Shown: positions 26,513 through 35,918, counted from the stretch's first letter. The stretch: 64,000 bases of DNA from Nonomuraea fuscirosea (GCF_003001935.1 NZ_PVNG01000023.1:1-64000); one strand, 5' to 3'. Numbers and translations are program-made. Notes: generated by a model not told the origin, from the sequence alone.

Positions 26513-27555
26513 TGACCATCCTGCCCCTGCGCGTCGGCGGCCTGGCCTGGCAGGTACGGCCGCGCGGCGTCGTGCTCACCCTGACCGGCGTCGTCCTGCT
26601 GGCCCTGCTCATGGCGCTGAACATGCGCATCGGCGACCTGCCGATGACGCTGGCCGACGTCGTCACGGGCACGTTCGACGCCGCCAGCCCCGCCCACTTC
26701 GTGATCATGGAGCTGCGCCTGCCCCGCGCGCTCACCGGGGCCCTGGTCGGAGCCGCGCTGGCGCTGTCGGGCGCGATCATCCAGTCGATCGCGCGCAACC
26801 CGCTGGCCAGCCCCGAGATCCTCGGCGTGACCACCGGCGCCTCGGTCACCGTGGTGGCCGGCGTGGTGGCCAGCGGCAGCGCGTACGGCGGCGTCAGCGG
26901 CCTGCTGTCCAGCCTCGGCATCCCCGCCCTCGCCCTGCTGGGCGGCCTGCTCGGCGCGGCCGTCGTGTACGGCCTGGCCTGGCGGCGCGGCCTGGACGGC
27001 TACCGCCTGGTGCTGGTCGGCATCGGCGTCGCCGCCGTGTTCACCAACGTCAAGTTCTGGCTGCTGACCGTCGGCGACGTCAACGACACCAGCCGCGCCA
27101 TGGTCTGGATCAGCGGCTCGCTGAACGGCCGGGGCTGGGAGCACGTGACGCCGACGGCGCTGGCGCTGGTCGTGCTGGTGCCGCTGACCCTGCTCGGCAC
27201 CCGCTCGCTCGACGCCCTGCGCTTCGGCGACGACACGGTCACCGCGCTCGGCGTCCGGATGAACCCGGCCCGCGCCCTGATGATCCTGGCCGCCGTGCTG
27301 CTCGCGGCCGTGGCCACGGCGTCGGCGGGGCCGATCGCGTTCGTGGCCCTGGCCTCGCCGCAGATCGCGCTGCGGCTCACCCGCTCGGGCCGGCCGCCGC
27401 TGCTCTGCTCGGCGGTCGTCGGCGGCGTGCTCACCACCGCCGCCGACCTGATCGCCAGGACCGTCTTCTCCCCCATCGAGCTGCCCGTCGGCATCGTCAC
27501 GGCCGTGCTGGGCGCGCCGTACCTGATCCACCTGATCTGGAGGTCGCGAAAGTGA
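26512..27555 (+). CDS. Iron-siderophore ABC transporter permease (FecCD family), subunit 2
   Basis: 347 residues, multi-pass. Landmarks: LRLPRALTGALVGAALALSG, IQSIARNPLASPEILGVTTG, WISGSLNGRGWEHV, and GPIAFVALASPQIALRLTRS. It pairs with the preceding permease, as in FepD/FepG. The ATG start (26512) shares its A with the previous stop (TGATG), so translational coupling is expected. Its stop overlaps the ATPase start by 4 nt (GTGA). Confidence 0.93.
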   Translation: MTILPLRVGGLAWQVRPRGVVLTLTGVVLLALLMALNMRIGDLPMTLADVVTGTFDAASPAHFVIMELRLPRALTGALVGAALALSGAIIQSIARNPLASPEILGVTTGASVTVVAGVVASGSAYGGVSGLLSSLGIPALALLGGLLGAAVVYGLAWRRGLDGYRLVLVGIGVAAVFTNVKFWLLTVGDVNDTSRAMVWISGSLNGRGWEHVTPTALALVVLVPLTLLGTRSLDALRFGDDTVTALGVRMNPARALMILAAVLLAAVATASAGPIAFVALASPQIALRLTRSGRPPLLCSAVVGGVLTTAADLIARTVFSPIELPVGIVTAVLGAPYLIHLIWRSRK

Positions 27556-28346
27556 GACTGCAGGCCGCCGGGGTCAAGCTCGGGTACGGCGACCGCCTGA
27601 TCGTGGACGGCCTCGACCTCGGCATCGAAGCGGGCACGGTGACCACCATCATCGGCCCGAACGGCTGCGGCAAGTCCACGCTGCTGCGCGCCCTCGGCCG
27701 GCTGCTCAAGCCGCAGGGCGGCGAGGTGCTGCTGGACGGCAAGCGCATCGACAGGATCCCCACCCGCGAGGTGGCCAAGATCCTCGGCATGCTGCCCCAG
27801 GCTCCCACCGCGCCGGAAGGGCTCACGGTGGCCGACCTGGTGGCCAGGGGCCGGCATCCGCACCAGACGTGGTACCGGCAGTGGTCCTCCGACGACGAGG
27901 GCGCGGTCGCGGCGGCGCTGGACATGACGGGCCTGGCCGACCTGGCCGAACGGCCGCTGGACGAGCTGTCGGGCGGGCAGCGGCAGCGAGCGTGGATCTC
28001 CATGGCCCTGGCCCAGGGCACGGACCTGCTGCTGCTCGACGAGCCCACCACGTTCCTCGACCTGGCGCATCAGGTGGAGGTGCTGGAGCTGGTCCGGCAC
28101 CTGCACGAGGAGGCGGGCCGCACCGTCGTCATGGTGCTGCACGATCTCAACCTGGCCGCCCGCTACGCCGACCGCCTGGTGGCCATGCGGGCCGGCCGGG
28201 TGATCGCCTCGGGGACGCCGCACGAGGTGCTGACCGAGGATCTGCTGCGGGAGGTGTTCGAGCTGGACGCCAAGATCATCGCGGATCCGGTCGCGGGCAC
28301 TCCCCTGGTGGTCCCCATCCGCCCGCTCTCCCACCCGGCCCCCTGA
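27552..28346 (+). CDS. Iron-siderophore ABC transporter ATP-binding protein
   Basis: 264 residues. Walker A GPNGCGKST (about 37-45), signature LSGGQRQRAW (about 139-148), Walker B LLLLDEPTTFLDL (about 158-170) and switch His in VLHDLNLAARYADR. It belongs to the FepC/FhuC group that powers ferric-siderophore import. It overlaps the second permease by 4 nt and ends the operon. It is convergent with the TPR gene; between them is a 16-bp direct repeat. Confidence 0.94.
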   Translation: MRLQAAGVKLGYGDRLIVDGLDLGIEAGTVTTIIGPNGCGKSTLLRALGRLLKPQGGEVLLDGKRIDRIPTREVAKILGMLPQAPTAPEGLTVADLVARGRHPHQTWYRQWSSDDEGAVAAALDMTGLADLAERPLDELSGGQRQRAWISMALAQGTDLLLLDEPTTFLDLAHQVEVLELVRHLHEEAGRTVVMVLHDLNLAARYADRLVAMRAGRVIASGTPHEVLTEDLLREVFELDAKIIADPVAGTPLVVPIRPLSHPAP

Positions 28347-28360
28347 CCTGCTGACGTCGC

Positions 28361-28393
28361 CGGCGCTCAGGTCTCGGCGGCGCTCAGGTCTCG
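28361..28393. repeat. 17-bp tandem duplication at the TPR gene stop codon
   Basis: CGGCGCTCAGGTCTCG occurs exactly at 28361-28376 and 28378-28393. The second copy contains the stop (28384-28386, minus strand) and last two codons of the TPR gene; the first lies just beyond the gene. Confidence 0.8.
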
Positions 28394-30060
28394 TGCAGCG
28401 CCCTGGTGACGTCCGCGTCGTCGGGGGCCAGCTCCGCGGCCCTGAGCAGGTCCTGCCTGGCCTGACTGACCAGCCCGGCCGCCCGGTGCACCAGGGACCG
28501 GTTGAACAGCAGCTCCGCCGTCTCCTCCAGCTTCAGCGCCCGGGACAGGTCGGCCAGCGCCGCCTCGTGGTCGCCGCGTTCGAAGGCCAGCTCCGCCCGG
28601 CCCGCCCAGGCCGGCAGCAGCTCGGGATCGGCCTCGAGGGCCTGATCGAAGGCGATGCGTGACTCCGGGTAGTGGTTTTCGGCCAGCTCCACCTGCCCGA
28701 GCACACACAGCAAGTGCGGATCGCCGGGAGTGAGCGCCAGGCCGCGCTCCACGTCCTCGCGGGCCCGCGCGTAGTCGCCCGCGGCCACGTGCAGCCCGCA
28801 GCGGTTGACGTAGGCGGGGGCGAACTCCGGGTCCAGCTCCAGCGTGTGGTCCAGGTCGGCGCGGGCTCCGGCCAGGTCGCCGCGGGCGTAGCGCACCTCG
28901 GAGCGGTTGTAGTACGCCTCGGGGAAGGGCGGGCTCAGCCGCGTCACCGCCTCGTAGTCGGCCAGCGCCTCCTCCTCCCGGCCCAGCTCGTGCAGCAGGT
29001 TGCCGCGGTCGAGGTAGTAGTCGGGATAGCCGGGGTCGAGCGCGACGGCGCGGTCGTAGTCGGCCAGCGCCGCCTCCCGCTGCCCGGCCAGGGCCAGCAG
29101 CTGGGCCCTGTTGCCGTACAGCACGAGCCGATGGATCGGGTGCTCGTCCGGCAGGTCGGTCTCGGCCAGCTCGACGGCCTGGCGCACCAGCTCCATGGCC
29201 GCGCCGTGGCGGCCCCTGCGTACCTCGACCAGGGCCTTGCCGTTGAGGTCGAACCCGAGGTGGAAGGCCCGCTCCCGGGCGTCGGGCAGCAGGGAGGTGA
29301 TGGTGACGGCCTCGTTGATCCAGGCCAGGGCCTGCTCGGGGTCGCGGCGGGCGTGGTCGTGGTGGCGGACGAGGATCATGGCGGTGCCGTACGCGATCGT
29401 GGCGCGGTGCTTGGGGTCGGTGCTCACCCGCCTGGCCCGGTCGTAGAGCTCGCGGGCCTCGTCCTCGCGCTCGATCGCCTCCAGAGACGCGGCGACCCGC
29501 TGGAGGAGCTGCTGCCAGCGGTCGGGATCGTCCTCGTACGCCAGCCCGCGCAGCGCCTCCAGCCCCGCCTCCGCCATGGCGTGGTGGAAGCCCTCGTCGC
29601 GGTAGCGGTCGAAGTCGGCCCGCAGCGGCCCGGCACCGGGGGCCGACGGCCCCTCCTCGATCGTGAGCAGGCCGGGCTCGACCCGCCGCCGCAGCACGGT
29701 CACCAGCTCACGGTCGGTGTGGTCGGCCTCGCCGAGGTTGGCGACGGTCATGGTCAGGGGGCCGGAGCCGGCCAGGTGGTCGCGGACGAACTCGGCCAGC
29801 CCGTTGGCGATCCGCAGGCTGCGCCGCGCGCCGGGCACGAGCACCCGCTGCCCTCTGGGCAGGTCGTCGGCCAGCGAGCGCCTGCGGGCCGGCACGAGGT
29901 CGCGCAGCGATGGCGCGGCGGCCCGGATCTCGATGTCGTGCGCGGCCACCAGGTCGGGCCGTCGTTCGAGGGCGGGCGGGACCAGGTGGGCCAGGAGCGC
30001 CGCGCCGAGCGTGTAGGGGCCGCCGATCCGGCGGTTCGCGTCGAGGAAGATCGTGTCCAC
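28384..30060 (-). CDS. Tetratricopeptide-repeat protein, downstream of a micro-gene
   Basis: 558 residues. Residues about 190-555 are TPR units; clear ones are RAQLLALAGQREAALADYDR, GNLLHELGREEEALADYEAV, EVRYARGDLAGARADLDHTL and RAELAFERGDHEAALADLSR. The first 150 residues (DANRRIGGPYTLGAALLAHL; VANLGEADHTDRELVTVLRR) look like a remnant of an ATPase domain around Walker B, but no P-loop is present. The GTG start (30060) follows GAGGGA. It lies 60 nt after the stop of a 24-codon ORF on the same strand. I do not recognise its function; TPR arrays usually bind proteins or peptides, so handling of the small peptide is a plausible inference. Confidence 0.8.
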   Translation of the reverse strand: MDTIFLDANRRIGGPYTLGAALLAHLVPPALERRPDLVAAHDIEIRAAAPSLRDLVPARRRSLADDLPRGQRVLVPGARRSLRIANGLAEFVRDHLAGSGPLTMTVANLGEADHTDRELVTVLRRRVEPGLLTIEEGPSAPGAGPLRADFDRYRDEGFHHAMAEAGLEALRGLAYEDDPDRWQQLLQRVAASLEAIEREDEARELYDRARRVSTDPKHRATIAYGTAMILVRHHDHARRDPEQALAWINEAVTITSLLPDARERAFHLGFDLNGKALVEVRRGRHGAAMELVRQAVELAETDLPDEHPIHRLVLYGNRAQLLALAGQREAALADYDRAVALDPGYPDYYLDRGNLLHELGREEEALADYEAVTRLSPPFPEAYYNRSEVRYARGDLAGARADLDHTLELDPEFAPAYVNRCGLHVAAGDYARAREDVERGLALTPGDPHLLCVLGQVELAENHYPESRIAFDQALEADPELLPAWAGRAELAFERGDHEAALADLSRALKLEETAELLFNRSLVHRAAGLVSQARQDLLRAAELAPDDADVTRALHET

Positions 30061-30120
30061 GCCGTCCCTCTTTCGTCGTCCGGCGTGGCCGACGCCCCTG
30101 CGGGGACGCCGGCCGGTTGG

Positions 30121-30195
30121 TCAGGAGTGGTGCCGCGGCGCGGCCGAGGCGGCCGGCTTCACGGTTCCTGGCCGATGAACGACGATCTTCTTCAT
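30121..30195 (-). CDS. 24-residue peptide gene upstream of the TPR protein
   Basis: ATG at 30195-30193, preceded by GAAAGG with a 6-nt gap and, further up, a promoter with a perfect TTGACA. The product begins MKKIVVHRPGTVKP, then an Ala-rich stretch and ends PRHHS. It is basic, with no Cys and no hydrophobic segment. It is followed after 60 nt by the TPR gene on the same strand. It could be a precursor or signalling peptide, or a translated leader controlling the TPR gene. No modifying enzyme or protease is nearby. Confidence 0.5.
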   Translation of the reverse strand: MKKIVVHRPGTVKPAASAAPRHHS

Positions 30196-30224
30196 GGGGG
30201 GCCTTTCACCAACAATGGGACCGA

Positions 30225-30263
30225 ACGATCTTTTGATGACCGATACATGTCAACACATCAAAA
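30225..30263 (-). promoter_or_regulatory. Promoter and inverted repeat for the peptide/TPR operon
   Basis: On the minus strand: -35 TTGACA (30253-30248), 17-bp spacer, -10 GATCGT (30230-30225). Perfect 8-bp arms TTTTGATG (30231-30238) and CATCAAAA (30256-30263) flank the -35, a likely operator. The segment is clearly AT-richer than its surroundings. Confidence 0.6.
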
Positions 30264-30326
30264 AGTGGTCGATCAACACTTATCTGGTAAGGCGTGATCC
30301 GTAACCGATTACTGCAGGGCCGTAAG

Positions 30327-31499
30327 TCACTCACCGAGAATGGCGTCCACGAACACCTCGGGATCGAACGGCGCCAGGTCGTCGGGCCCCTCGCCCAGCC
30401 CCGCGAGCTTGACCGGCACACCCAGCTCCCGCTGCACCGAGATCACGATGCCGCCCTTGGCGGTGCCGTCGAGCTTGGTCAGCGCGATGCCGGTGATGTT
30501 GACCACCTCAGCGAACACCTGGGCCTGGCGCATGCCGTTCTGGCCCGTGGTGGCGTCGAGGACGAGCAGCACCTCGTCGACCGTGGCCTTCTTCTCGATG
30601 ACCCGCTTGACCTTGCCCAGCTCGTCCATCAGGCCGGTCTTGGTGTGCAGGCGGCCCGCGGTGTCGACGATGACCACGTCGACCTTCTCCTCGATGCCCT
30701 TGGCCACCGCGTCGAACGCGACGGAGGCGGGGTCGCCGCCCTCGGGACCGCGCACGGTGTCGGCGCCGACCCGCTCGCCCCAGGTCTGCAGCTGGTCGGC
30801 GGCGGCGGCGCGGAAGGTGTCGGCCGCGCCGAGGACGACCTTCTTGCCGTCGCCGACGAGCGAACGGGCCAGCTTGCCCGTGGTCGTGGTCTTGCCGGTG
30901 CCGTTGACCCCGACGACGAGGACGACCGCGGGCCGCTCGCCGTGCTTCTTGACGTGCAGGGTGCGGTCGAGGTCAGGGTCGATCTGGGCGAGCAACTGCT
31001 CGCGCAGCAGGCCGCGCACCTCCTCGGGGGTGCGGCTGCCCAGCACCTTGACCTTGGTGCGCAGCTCCTCCACGACGGCGCGGGTCGGCGCGACGCCCAC
31101 GTCGGCCGTGATCAGCCGCTCCTCGATCTCGTCCCACACGTCGTCGTCGAGACGGTCGCGGGACAGCAGCTCCAGCAGCCCGCGCCCGAGCGCGCTCTGC
31201 GAGCGGGCGAGCCGCTCGCGCAGCCGCACCATCCGGCCGGCGGACGGCGGCGGAACCTCGACCTCCGGCTCGACGACGACCGGCTCGGCGGGCTTGACCG
31301 GCGGCGGCAGCGTGGTGGTCGCGCCCTCGGCCTCCTCGTCCGCTCCCGCCGGCCGCTTCTCCTCGGGCAGCGTCGGAGCTTCGGGCGGCACCACCGGCGG
31401 AGGCGTCTTACGCCCCGGCCGCAAGAACAGCAGGAGACCGCCGACCGCCAGCAGGGCGACGACGGCCACGATCACGATGACGCCGAGGTAACCATCCAC
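30327..31499 (-). CDS. ftsY: Signal recognition particle receptor FtsY
   Basis: 390 residues. An N-terminal membrane segment (GVIVIVAVVALLAVGGLLLF) and an acidic/proline linker precede the NG domain. GTPase motifs: G1 GVNGTGKTTTTGKLA, G2 region DTFRAAAADQL, G3 DTAGRLHTKTGLMDEL and G4 TKLDGTAKGG. It docks SRP-bound ribosomes at the membrane for co-translational insertion. The N-terminal anchor is typical of actinobacterial FtsY. GTG start at 31499. It lies 181 nt downstream of smc on the same strand, an arrangement shared with other actinobacteria and firmicutes. Confidence 0.97.
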   Translation of the reverse strand: MDGYLGVIVIVAVVALLAVGGLLLFLRPGRKTPPPVVPPEAPTLPEEKRPAGADEEAEGATTTLPPPVKPAEPVVVEPEVEVPPPSAGRMVRLRERLARSQSALGRGLLELLSRDRLDDDVWDEIEERLITADVGVAPTRAVVEELRTKVKVLGSRTPEEVRGLLREQLLAQIDPDLDRTLHVKKHGERPAVVLVVGVNGTGKTTTTGKLARSLVGDGKKVVLGAADTFRAAAADQLQTWGERVGADTVRGPEGGDPASVAFDAVAKGIEEKVDVVIVDTAGRLHTKTGLMDELGKVKRVIEKKATVDEVLLVLDATTGQNGMRQAQVFAEVVNITGIALTKLDGTAKGGIVISVQRELGVPVKLAGLGEGPDDLAPFDPEVFVDAILGE

Positions 31500-31680
31500 A
31501 ACATGTCAGTTTTCCAGATCGACCGGCCCGATTGGACCAGCAGGGTCACAACCCGCCTCATGTCGGCCGTCATGTCCCGTCTCACCCCGTCGGCCACGCC
31601 ACGAGTCACCCCGCCGGCATGCCCGTTCCACCCAGCGGGATCGCCCGTATCGCCCCGCCGCCGAATCCCCTGTCACCCGG

Positions 31681-34600
31681 TCAGGCGGACTCGCGTTCCC
31701 TGAGCCGCTGGCTGACCACCTGCGTCACGCCGTCCCCGCGCATCGACACGCCGTAGAGGGCGTCGGCGATCTCCATCGTGCGCTTGTTGTGGGTGATCAC
31801 GATGAGCTGCGAGCTCTGCCGCAACTCCTCGAACAACATCAGCAGCCGCTGCGTGTTGGTGTCGTCGAGGGCCGCCTCGACCTCGTCCATCACGTAGAAC
31901 GGCGACGGCCGCGCCTTGAAGATCGAGATCAGGAACGCCACCGCCGTCAGCGACCGCTCGCCGCCCGACAGCAGCGACAGCCGCTTGACCTTCTTGCCCG
32001 GCGGCCTGGCCTCGACCTCGATGCCCGTGGTCAGCATGTCGCTCGGCTCGGTGAGCACCAGCCTGCCGTCACCGCCGGGGAAGACGCGGCCGAAGATCTG
32101 CTCGAACTCGCGCGCCACGTCCTCGTACGCCGAGGAGAACATCTGCTCCACCCGGTCGTCGACCTCCTTGACCACGGTCATGAGGTCGCGCCTGGTCTTC
32201 TTGAGGTCTTCGAGCTGGGAGTTGAGGAACGCGTGCCGCTCCTCCAGGGCCGCGAACTCCTCCAGGGCGAGCGGGTTGACCTTGCCGAGCTGGTTCATCT
32301 GCCGCTCGGCCGCCCTGGCCCGCTTCTCCTGCTCCTCGCGCACGTAGGGGACGGGCGGCTCGCCGGGCACCATGGCCTCGGGGCCGTACTCGGCGATCAG
32401 GGCCTCGCTCTCGACCCCGAACTCCTCCAGCGCCCGCTGTTCCATCTGCTCCAGCCGGAGCCGCTGCTCGGTGCGGGCCACCTCGTTGCCGTGCACCCGG
32501 TTGACCAGTTTGTCGAGCTCCTGGCCGAGCTCGCGCACCCGCAGGCGCACCTGCTTGAGCTCGGCGTCCACGGCCACCCTGGCCAGGTCGGCCTCGTCGC
32601 GTTCCCTGGAGGCGAGCTGGACGGACGTCGCCAGGGCCGCGAGCACCTTCTTGGCACCCTTGCTGACGGCCTCGGCCACGGCGGCCTGCCGTCTGCGCCT
32701 GGCGCGCTGAGCGGCCGCCTGGGCGCGTTCCTCGCGCTCGCGCCTGGCCGCCCTCAGCAGGCCGTCCGCGCGGCCCTCGATGCCCTTGACGCGCTCCTCC
32801 GCGGTGCGCACCTGGAGGCGGGTGTCCATCTCGCGCTGCCTGGCGCTCTCGCAGGCGCTCGCCAGGTCGTCGCGCTGGTCGGTGGTGGGCTCGGACTCCA
32901 GCTCCTGGGCGTATTCGGCCTCGGCCAGCCGGATCTCCAGCTCGGCCAGCTCCTCCAGGCCCTCGGCGCGGGCCTCCTCCGCCTTGGTCACGCTCACGGC
33001 CAGGCGCTCGGCCTCGTCGCGGGCCGCGTTGGCGGCGGCCTCCAGCTGGGCCAGCCGCCTGGCCGCCGCCGCGTTGCGCTGGTCGGCCTCCCGCTGGCGG
33101 CCCCTGACCTGGTCGAGCACGCCCTGGGCGGCGCTCACGCCGGCCTGGGCGGTGGTGACGGCCGTCTGGGCCTCGCTCACGTGGGCCTGGGCGGCCTCCA
33201 GGGCGGCCTGCGCGGCCTGCTCGCCGGCGACCGCCTCGTCCAGCGCCAGCGCGCCCTGCTCGGCCCTGGTCTCGGCCTCCTCCAGATCCCTGACGGCCTC
33301 GTCGAGCGCCGCGCGCACCTGGAGGACGGAGGTGCCGCCCTCGGAGCCGCCGGCGGCGACGTGGGCGCCGACGAGGTCGCCGCCCGTCGTGACGGCGCGC
33401 AGCCGCGGATGGCGGTCGACGACCGCCCGCGCGGTCTCCAGGTCGTCCACCACCACGACGTCGGCCAGCACGTGTTCGAGGGCCGAGCGCAGATGATCGG
33501 GGACCGTCACCAGATCGGCCGCCCACCGCCCGCCGCCGGGAGCCGCCGCCCGCGCGGGCCCGCTCCTGTCGTGCCGGTCCGCGCCCAGTGCGACGAGGAG
33601 GGTCGCCTGGCCGGCGCTCCGCGAGCGCAGCAACTCCAGGGCCTCCACCGCGGTGTCGAGCGACTTGACCGTGATCGCCTCGGCGACGGGACCGAGGACG
33701 GCCGCGACGGCGGGCTCGGCGCCTGGTGTCACCTGCATCGAGGCGGCGAGCGGCCCCAGCACCCCGCCGAGGTCGGCCTCCAGCAGCGCGGCCCCGCCGT
33801 CGCCCTTGGCCAGGCCCAGCTCCAGTGCCTCACGCCGGGCGGTCAGCGCGGCGACGGAGCGCTGCGCCTGCTGGTCGGTGGCGCGGGCGGTGCCCACGGC
33901 AGACTTGGCGGCCTGGAGCGCGGCGCGCGGCGCGTCGAGGGCCGACTTGGCCTCCTCCGCCGCCGCCCTGGCCGCGTCGGCCACCGCCCTGGCCTCCTCG
34001 ACCGCGGCCTGCGCGGCGGCCAGCTCTTCCACCAGCGCGGGATCGACGGCCGGCTCCTCGACCTGCTGGGCCTCCAGGTCTTCCCTGGCCTGCTGCTCGC
34101 GCCGGCCCGCGTCGGCCACGGCCTGCCGCAGGCGCCCGATCTCCTCTTCCGCGGCGCGGCCCCTGCTGCGTACGGAATCGACCTGGCCGCGCAGCTTGGC
34201 CAGGCCCTCGCGGCGGTCGGCGGCGGCCCTGGCGGCCAGCGCGAGCCGCTGCTCCTCCCGGCTCAGCTCCGCCTCGGCCTCGGCGCGCCGCTGGACGGCC
34301 TCCTCCAGCAGCTCCTCGGCCTGCTCCAGCTCGGCCCGCAGGATCAGCTCCCGCTCGCGCACCTCTGCGGCCTCGCGCTCCAGGTCTTCCGGGTCGCGGC
34401 CGCGGCGTTCGATAGCGGCGGCGTCGAGCGCGTGGCGGTGGCGTTCAGAAGCGAGCTGCTCCAGGCCGGTGATGCGCTCGCGCAGGGAGGAGAGCCGGAA
34501 GTAGGTCTCCTGCGCCGCGGCCAGCCGCGGCTGGGTCTCGGCCTCGGCCGCCTCCAGCGCGGCCTCGCGCTGCTGCCCCTCGGTCAGCTCGGCCTCCACC

Positions 34601-35370
34601 TGCTGCCGCCTGGCCGTGATCGCGGCCTCGTCGGCGGCCTCGCGCTCCAGCGTGGCGCGCAGGATGCCCACGTCGTCGGCCAGCAGCCTGAGCCGGGCGT
34701 CACGCAGGTCGGCCTGGATGACGGCGGCCTTGCGGGCGATCTCCGCCTGCCGGCCCAGCGGCTTGAGCTGGCGGCGCAGCTCGGTGGCGAGGTCCTGGAC
34801 GCGGGTCAGGTTGGCCTGCATCGCGTCCAGCTTGCGCAGCGCCTTCTCCTTGCGCTTGCGGTGCTTGAGCACGCCGGCGGCCTCTTCGATGAACGCGCGC
34901 CGGTCTTCAGGGCCCGCGTGCAGCACGGCGTCGAGCTGGCCCTGCCCCACGATCACGTGCATCTCGCGGCCGATGCCGGAGTCGGACAGCAGCTCCTGGA
35001 TGTCGAGCAGGCGGCAGGTGTCGCCGTTGATCGCGTATTCGCTCTGCCCCGACCGGAACATCAGCCGGCTGATCGTGACCTCGGTGTAGTCGATCGGCAG
35101 CGCGCCGTCGGTGTTGTCGATGGTCAGCGTCACCTCGGCGCGGCCGAGCGGCGGCCGGGACGAGGTGCCGGCGAAGATCACGTCTTCCATCTTGCCGCCG
35201 CGCAGCGACTTGGCGCTGTGCTCGCCCATGACCCAGGCCAGGGCGTCGACCACGTTGGACTTGCCCGAGCCGTTGGGCCCCACGACGCAGGTGATGCCGG
35301 GCTCGAAGCGCAGGGCGGTCGCGGAGGCGAAGGACTTGAAGCCGCGCAGGGTGAGGGTCTTGAGATACAA
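31681..35370 (-). CDS. smc: Chromosome segregation ATPase SMC
   Basis: 1229 residues. N-terminal Walker A GPNGSGKSNVVDAL, two long coiled coils (about 170-500 and 680-1030) separated by a hinge (about 510-680, rich in G/A with GGDLVGAHVAAGGSEGG), and a C-terminal head with signature LSGGERSLTA and Walker B FYVMDEVEAALDD. It forms the condensin core with ScpA/ScpB, which are not in this window. I take TTG 35370 as start (MYLKTLTLRGFKSFA) because AAAGGGG lies 6 nt upstream; the open frame extends further to 35445 without support. Confidence 0.97.
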   Translation of the reverse strand: MYLKTLTLRGFKSFASATALRFEPGITCVVGPNGSGKSNVVDALAWVMGEHSAKSLRGGKMEDVIFAGTSSRPPLGRAEVTLTIDNTDGALPIDYTEVTISRLMFRSGQSEYAINGDTCRLLDIQELLSDSGIGREMHVIVGQGQLDAVLHAGPEDRRAFIEEAAGVLKHRKRKEKALRKLDAMQANLTRVQDLATELRRQLKPLGRQAEIARKAAVIQADLRDARLRLLADDVGILRATLEREAADEAAITARRQQVEAELTEGQQREAALEAAEAETQPRLAAAQETYFRLSSLRERITGLEQLASERHRHALDAAAIERRGRDPEDLEREAAEVRERELILRAELEQAEELLEEAVQRRAEAEAELSREEQRLALAARAAADRREGLAKLRGQVDSVRSRGRAAEEEIGRLRQAVADAGRREQQAREDLEAQQVEEPAVDPALVEELAAAQAAVEEARAVADAARAAAEEAKSALDAPRAALQAAKSAVGTARATDQQAQRSVAALTARREALELGLAKGDGGAALLEADLGGVLGPLAASMQVTPGAEPAVAAVLGPVAEAITVKSLDTAVEALELLRSRSAGQATLLVALGADRHDRSGPARAAAPGGGRWAADLVTVPDHLRSALEHVLADVVVVDDLETARAVVDRHPRLRAVTTGGDLVGAHVAAGGSEGGTSVLQVRAALDEAVRDLEEAETRAEQGALALDEAVAGEQAAQAALEAAQAHVSEAQTAVTTAQAGVSAAQGVLDQVRGRQREADQRNAAAARRLAQLEAAANAARDEAERLAVSVTKAEEARAEGLEELAELEIRLAEAEYAQELESEPTTDQRDDLASACESARQREMDTRLQVRTAEERVKGIEGRADGLLRAARREREERAQAAAQRARRRRQAAVAEAVSKGAKKVLAALATSVQLASRERDEADLARVAVDAELKQVRLRVRELGQELDKLVNRVHGNEVARTEQRLRLEQMEQRALEEFGVESEALIAEYGPEAMVPGEPPVPYVREEQEKRARAAERQMNQLGKVNPLALEEFAALEERHAFLNSQLEDLKKTRRDLMTVVKEVDDRVEQMFSSAYEDVAREFEQIFGRVFPGGDGRLVLTEPSDMLTTGIEVEARPPGKKVKRLSLLSGGERSLTAVAFLISIFKARPSPFYVMDEVEAALDDTNTQRLLMLFEELRQSSQLIVITHNKRTMEIADALYGVSMRGDGVTQVVSQRLRERESA

Positions 35371-35475
35371 GCGCGACCCCTTTCCCCTGAACGGACTGCG
35401 GAAAAGCCTACTGGTCCACGCCGCCCCGCGGCGGCATCCGCGCACGTAAGGCGTTTGACCAGGGCTTTGGCATTC

Positions 35476-35513
35476 AGGGAAAATAACAAGGGACGCCTCG
35501 ATGAGACGTCCCT
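35476..35513 (-). terminator. Rho-independent terminator after the 64-residue coiled-coil gene
   Basis: On the minus strand AGGGACG (35513-35507), 11-nt loop, CGTCCCT (35495-35489), then TTGTTATTTTCCC. The T-rich tail makes it one of the clearest factor-independent terminators in the window. It separates the small gene from smc. Confidence 0.8.
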
Positions 35514-35533
35514 GGGTTGCGCTCCGACCGCTC

Positions 35534-35728
35534 TCAGGTGAGGGCCGGCTCGCGCTCCTGCATACGGCTTATCGCCTCGTCGCGGGTTTGCGCCGCAAGA
35601 GCGTCATTGGTGGCCTGAAGTCGGATGAGTTCTGCCTCCAGATCCCGGATACGCTGCTGCAGGCGGCGCATTTCCGAGACCATCCGAGGGTCAGGACCGC
35701 CGACGTGGCCGAGTAGAGCCTTCGCCAT
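35534..35728 (-). CDS. Small conserved coiled-coil protein, 64 residues
   Basis: Starts MAKALLGHVGGPDPRMVSEM and continues as one helix with heptads (RRLQQRIRDLEAELIRLQAT), ending QEREPALT. I remember near-identical short proteins (MAKALLGYVGGSDP...) upstream of smc in other actinomycetes, so it is real and conserved, but its function is unknown. It has its own promoter (35810-35838) and terminator (35476-35513), so it is transcribed separately from smc. Confidence 0.8.
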   Translation of the reverse strand: MAKALLGHVGGPDPRMVSEMRRLQQRIRDLEAELIRLQATNDALAAQTRDEAISRMQEREPALT

Positions 35729-35809
35729 GGTAAAGGGTCCTCCACGCTGAGTGACCAGACTGGTTCGCGCACTTCTATTCCGCGGGAGGGGTGCGCGTGG
35801 TACCTAACA

Positions 35810-35838
35810 AGAGTCGCACCGGCAGTGTGGGCGGTCAA
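35810..35838 (-). promoter_or_regulatory. Candidate promoter of the 64-residue gene
   Basis: Minus strand TTGACC (35838-35833), 17-bp spacer, GACTCT (35815-35810). It lies 80-110 nt upstream of the start codon. Confidence 0.4.
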
Positions 35839-35918
35839 GTCGAACAAACCGCTGAGCCCTACTGATGGGCACTCCCGACATACAACTATACCCTATTTGG
35901 GGCGTTTGACAAAAGCGG

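Noticed and set aside
31500..31680. Another 3'-end repeat set, downstream of smc
   Set aside because: Units like GTCACCCCGnCGGC recur, but similarity to the smc end is too weak to count.
31789..35541. 1250-codon open frame antisense to smc
   Set aside because: The sense frame is unmistakable SMC; the antisense product is low-complexity with no domain.
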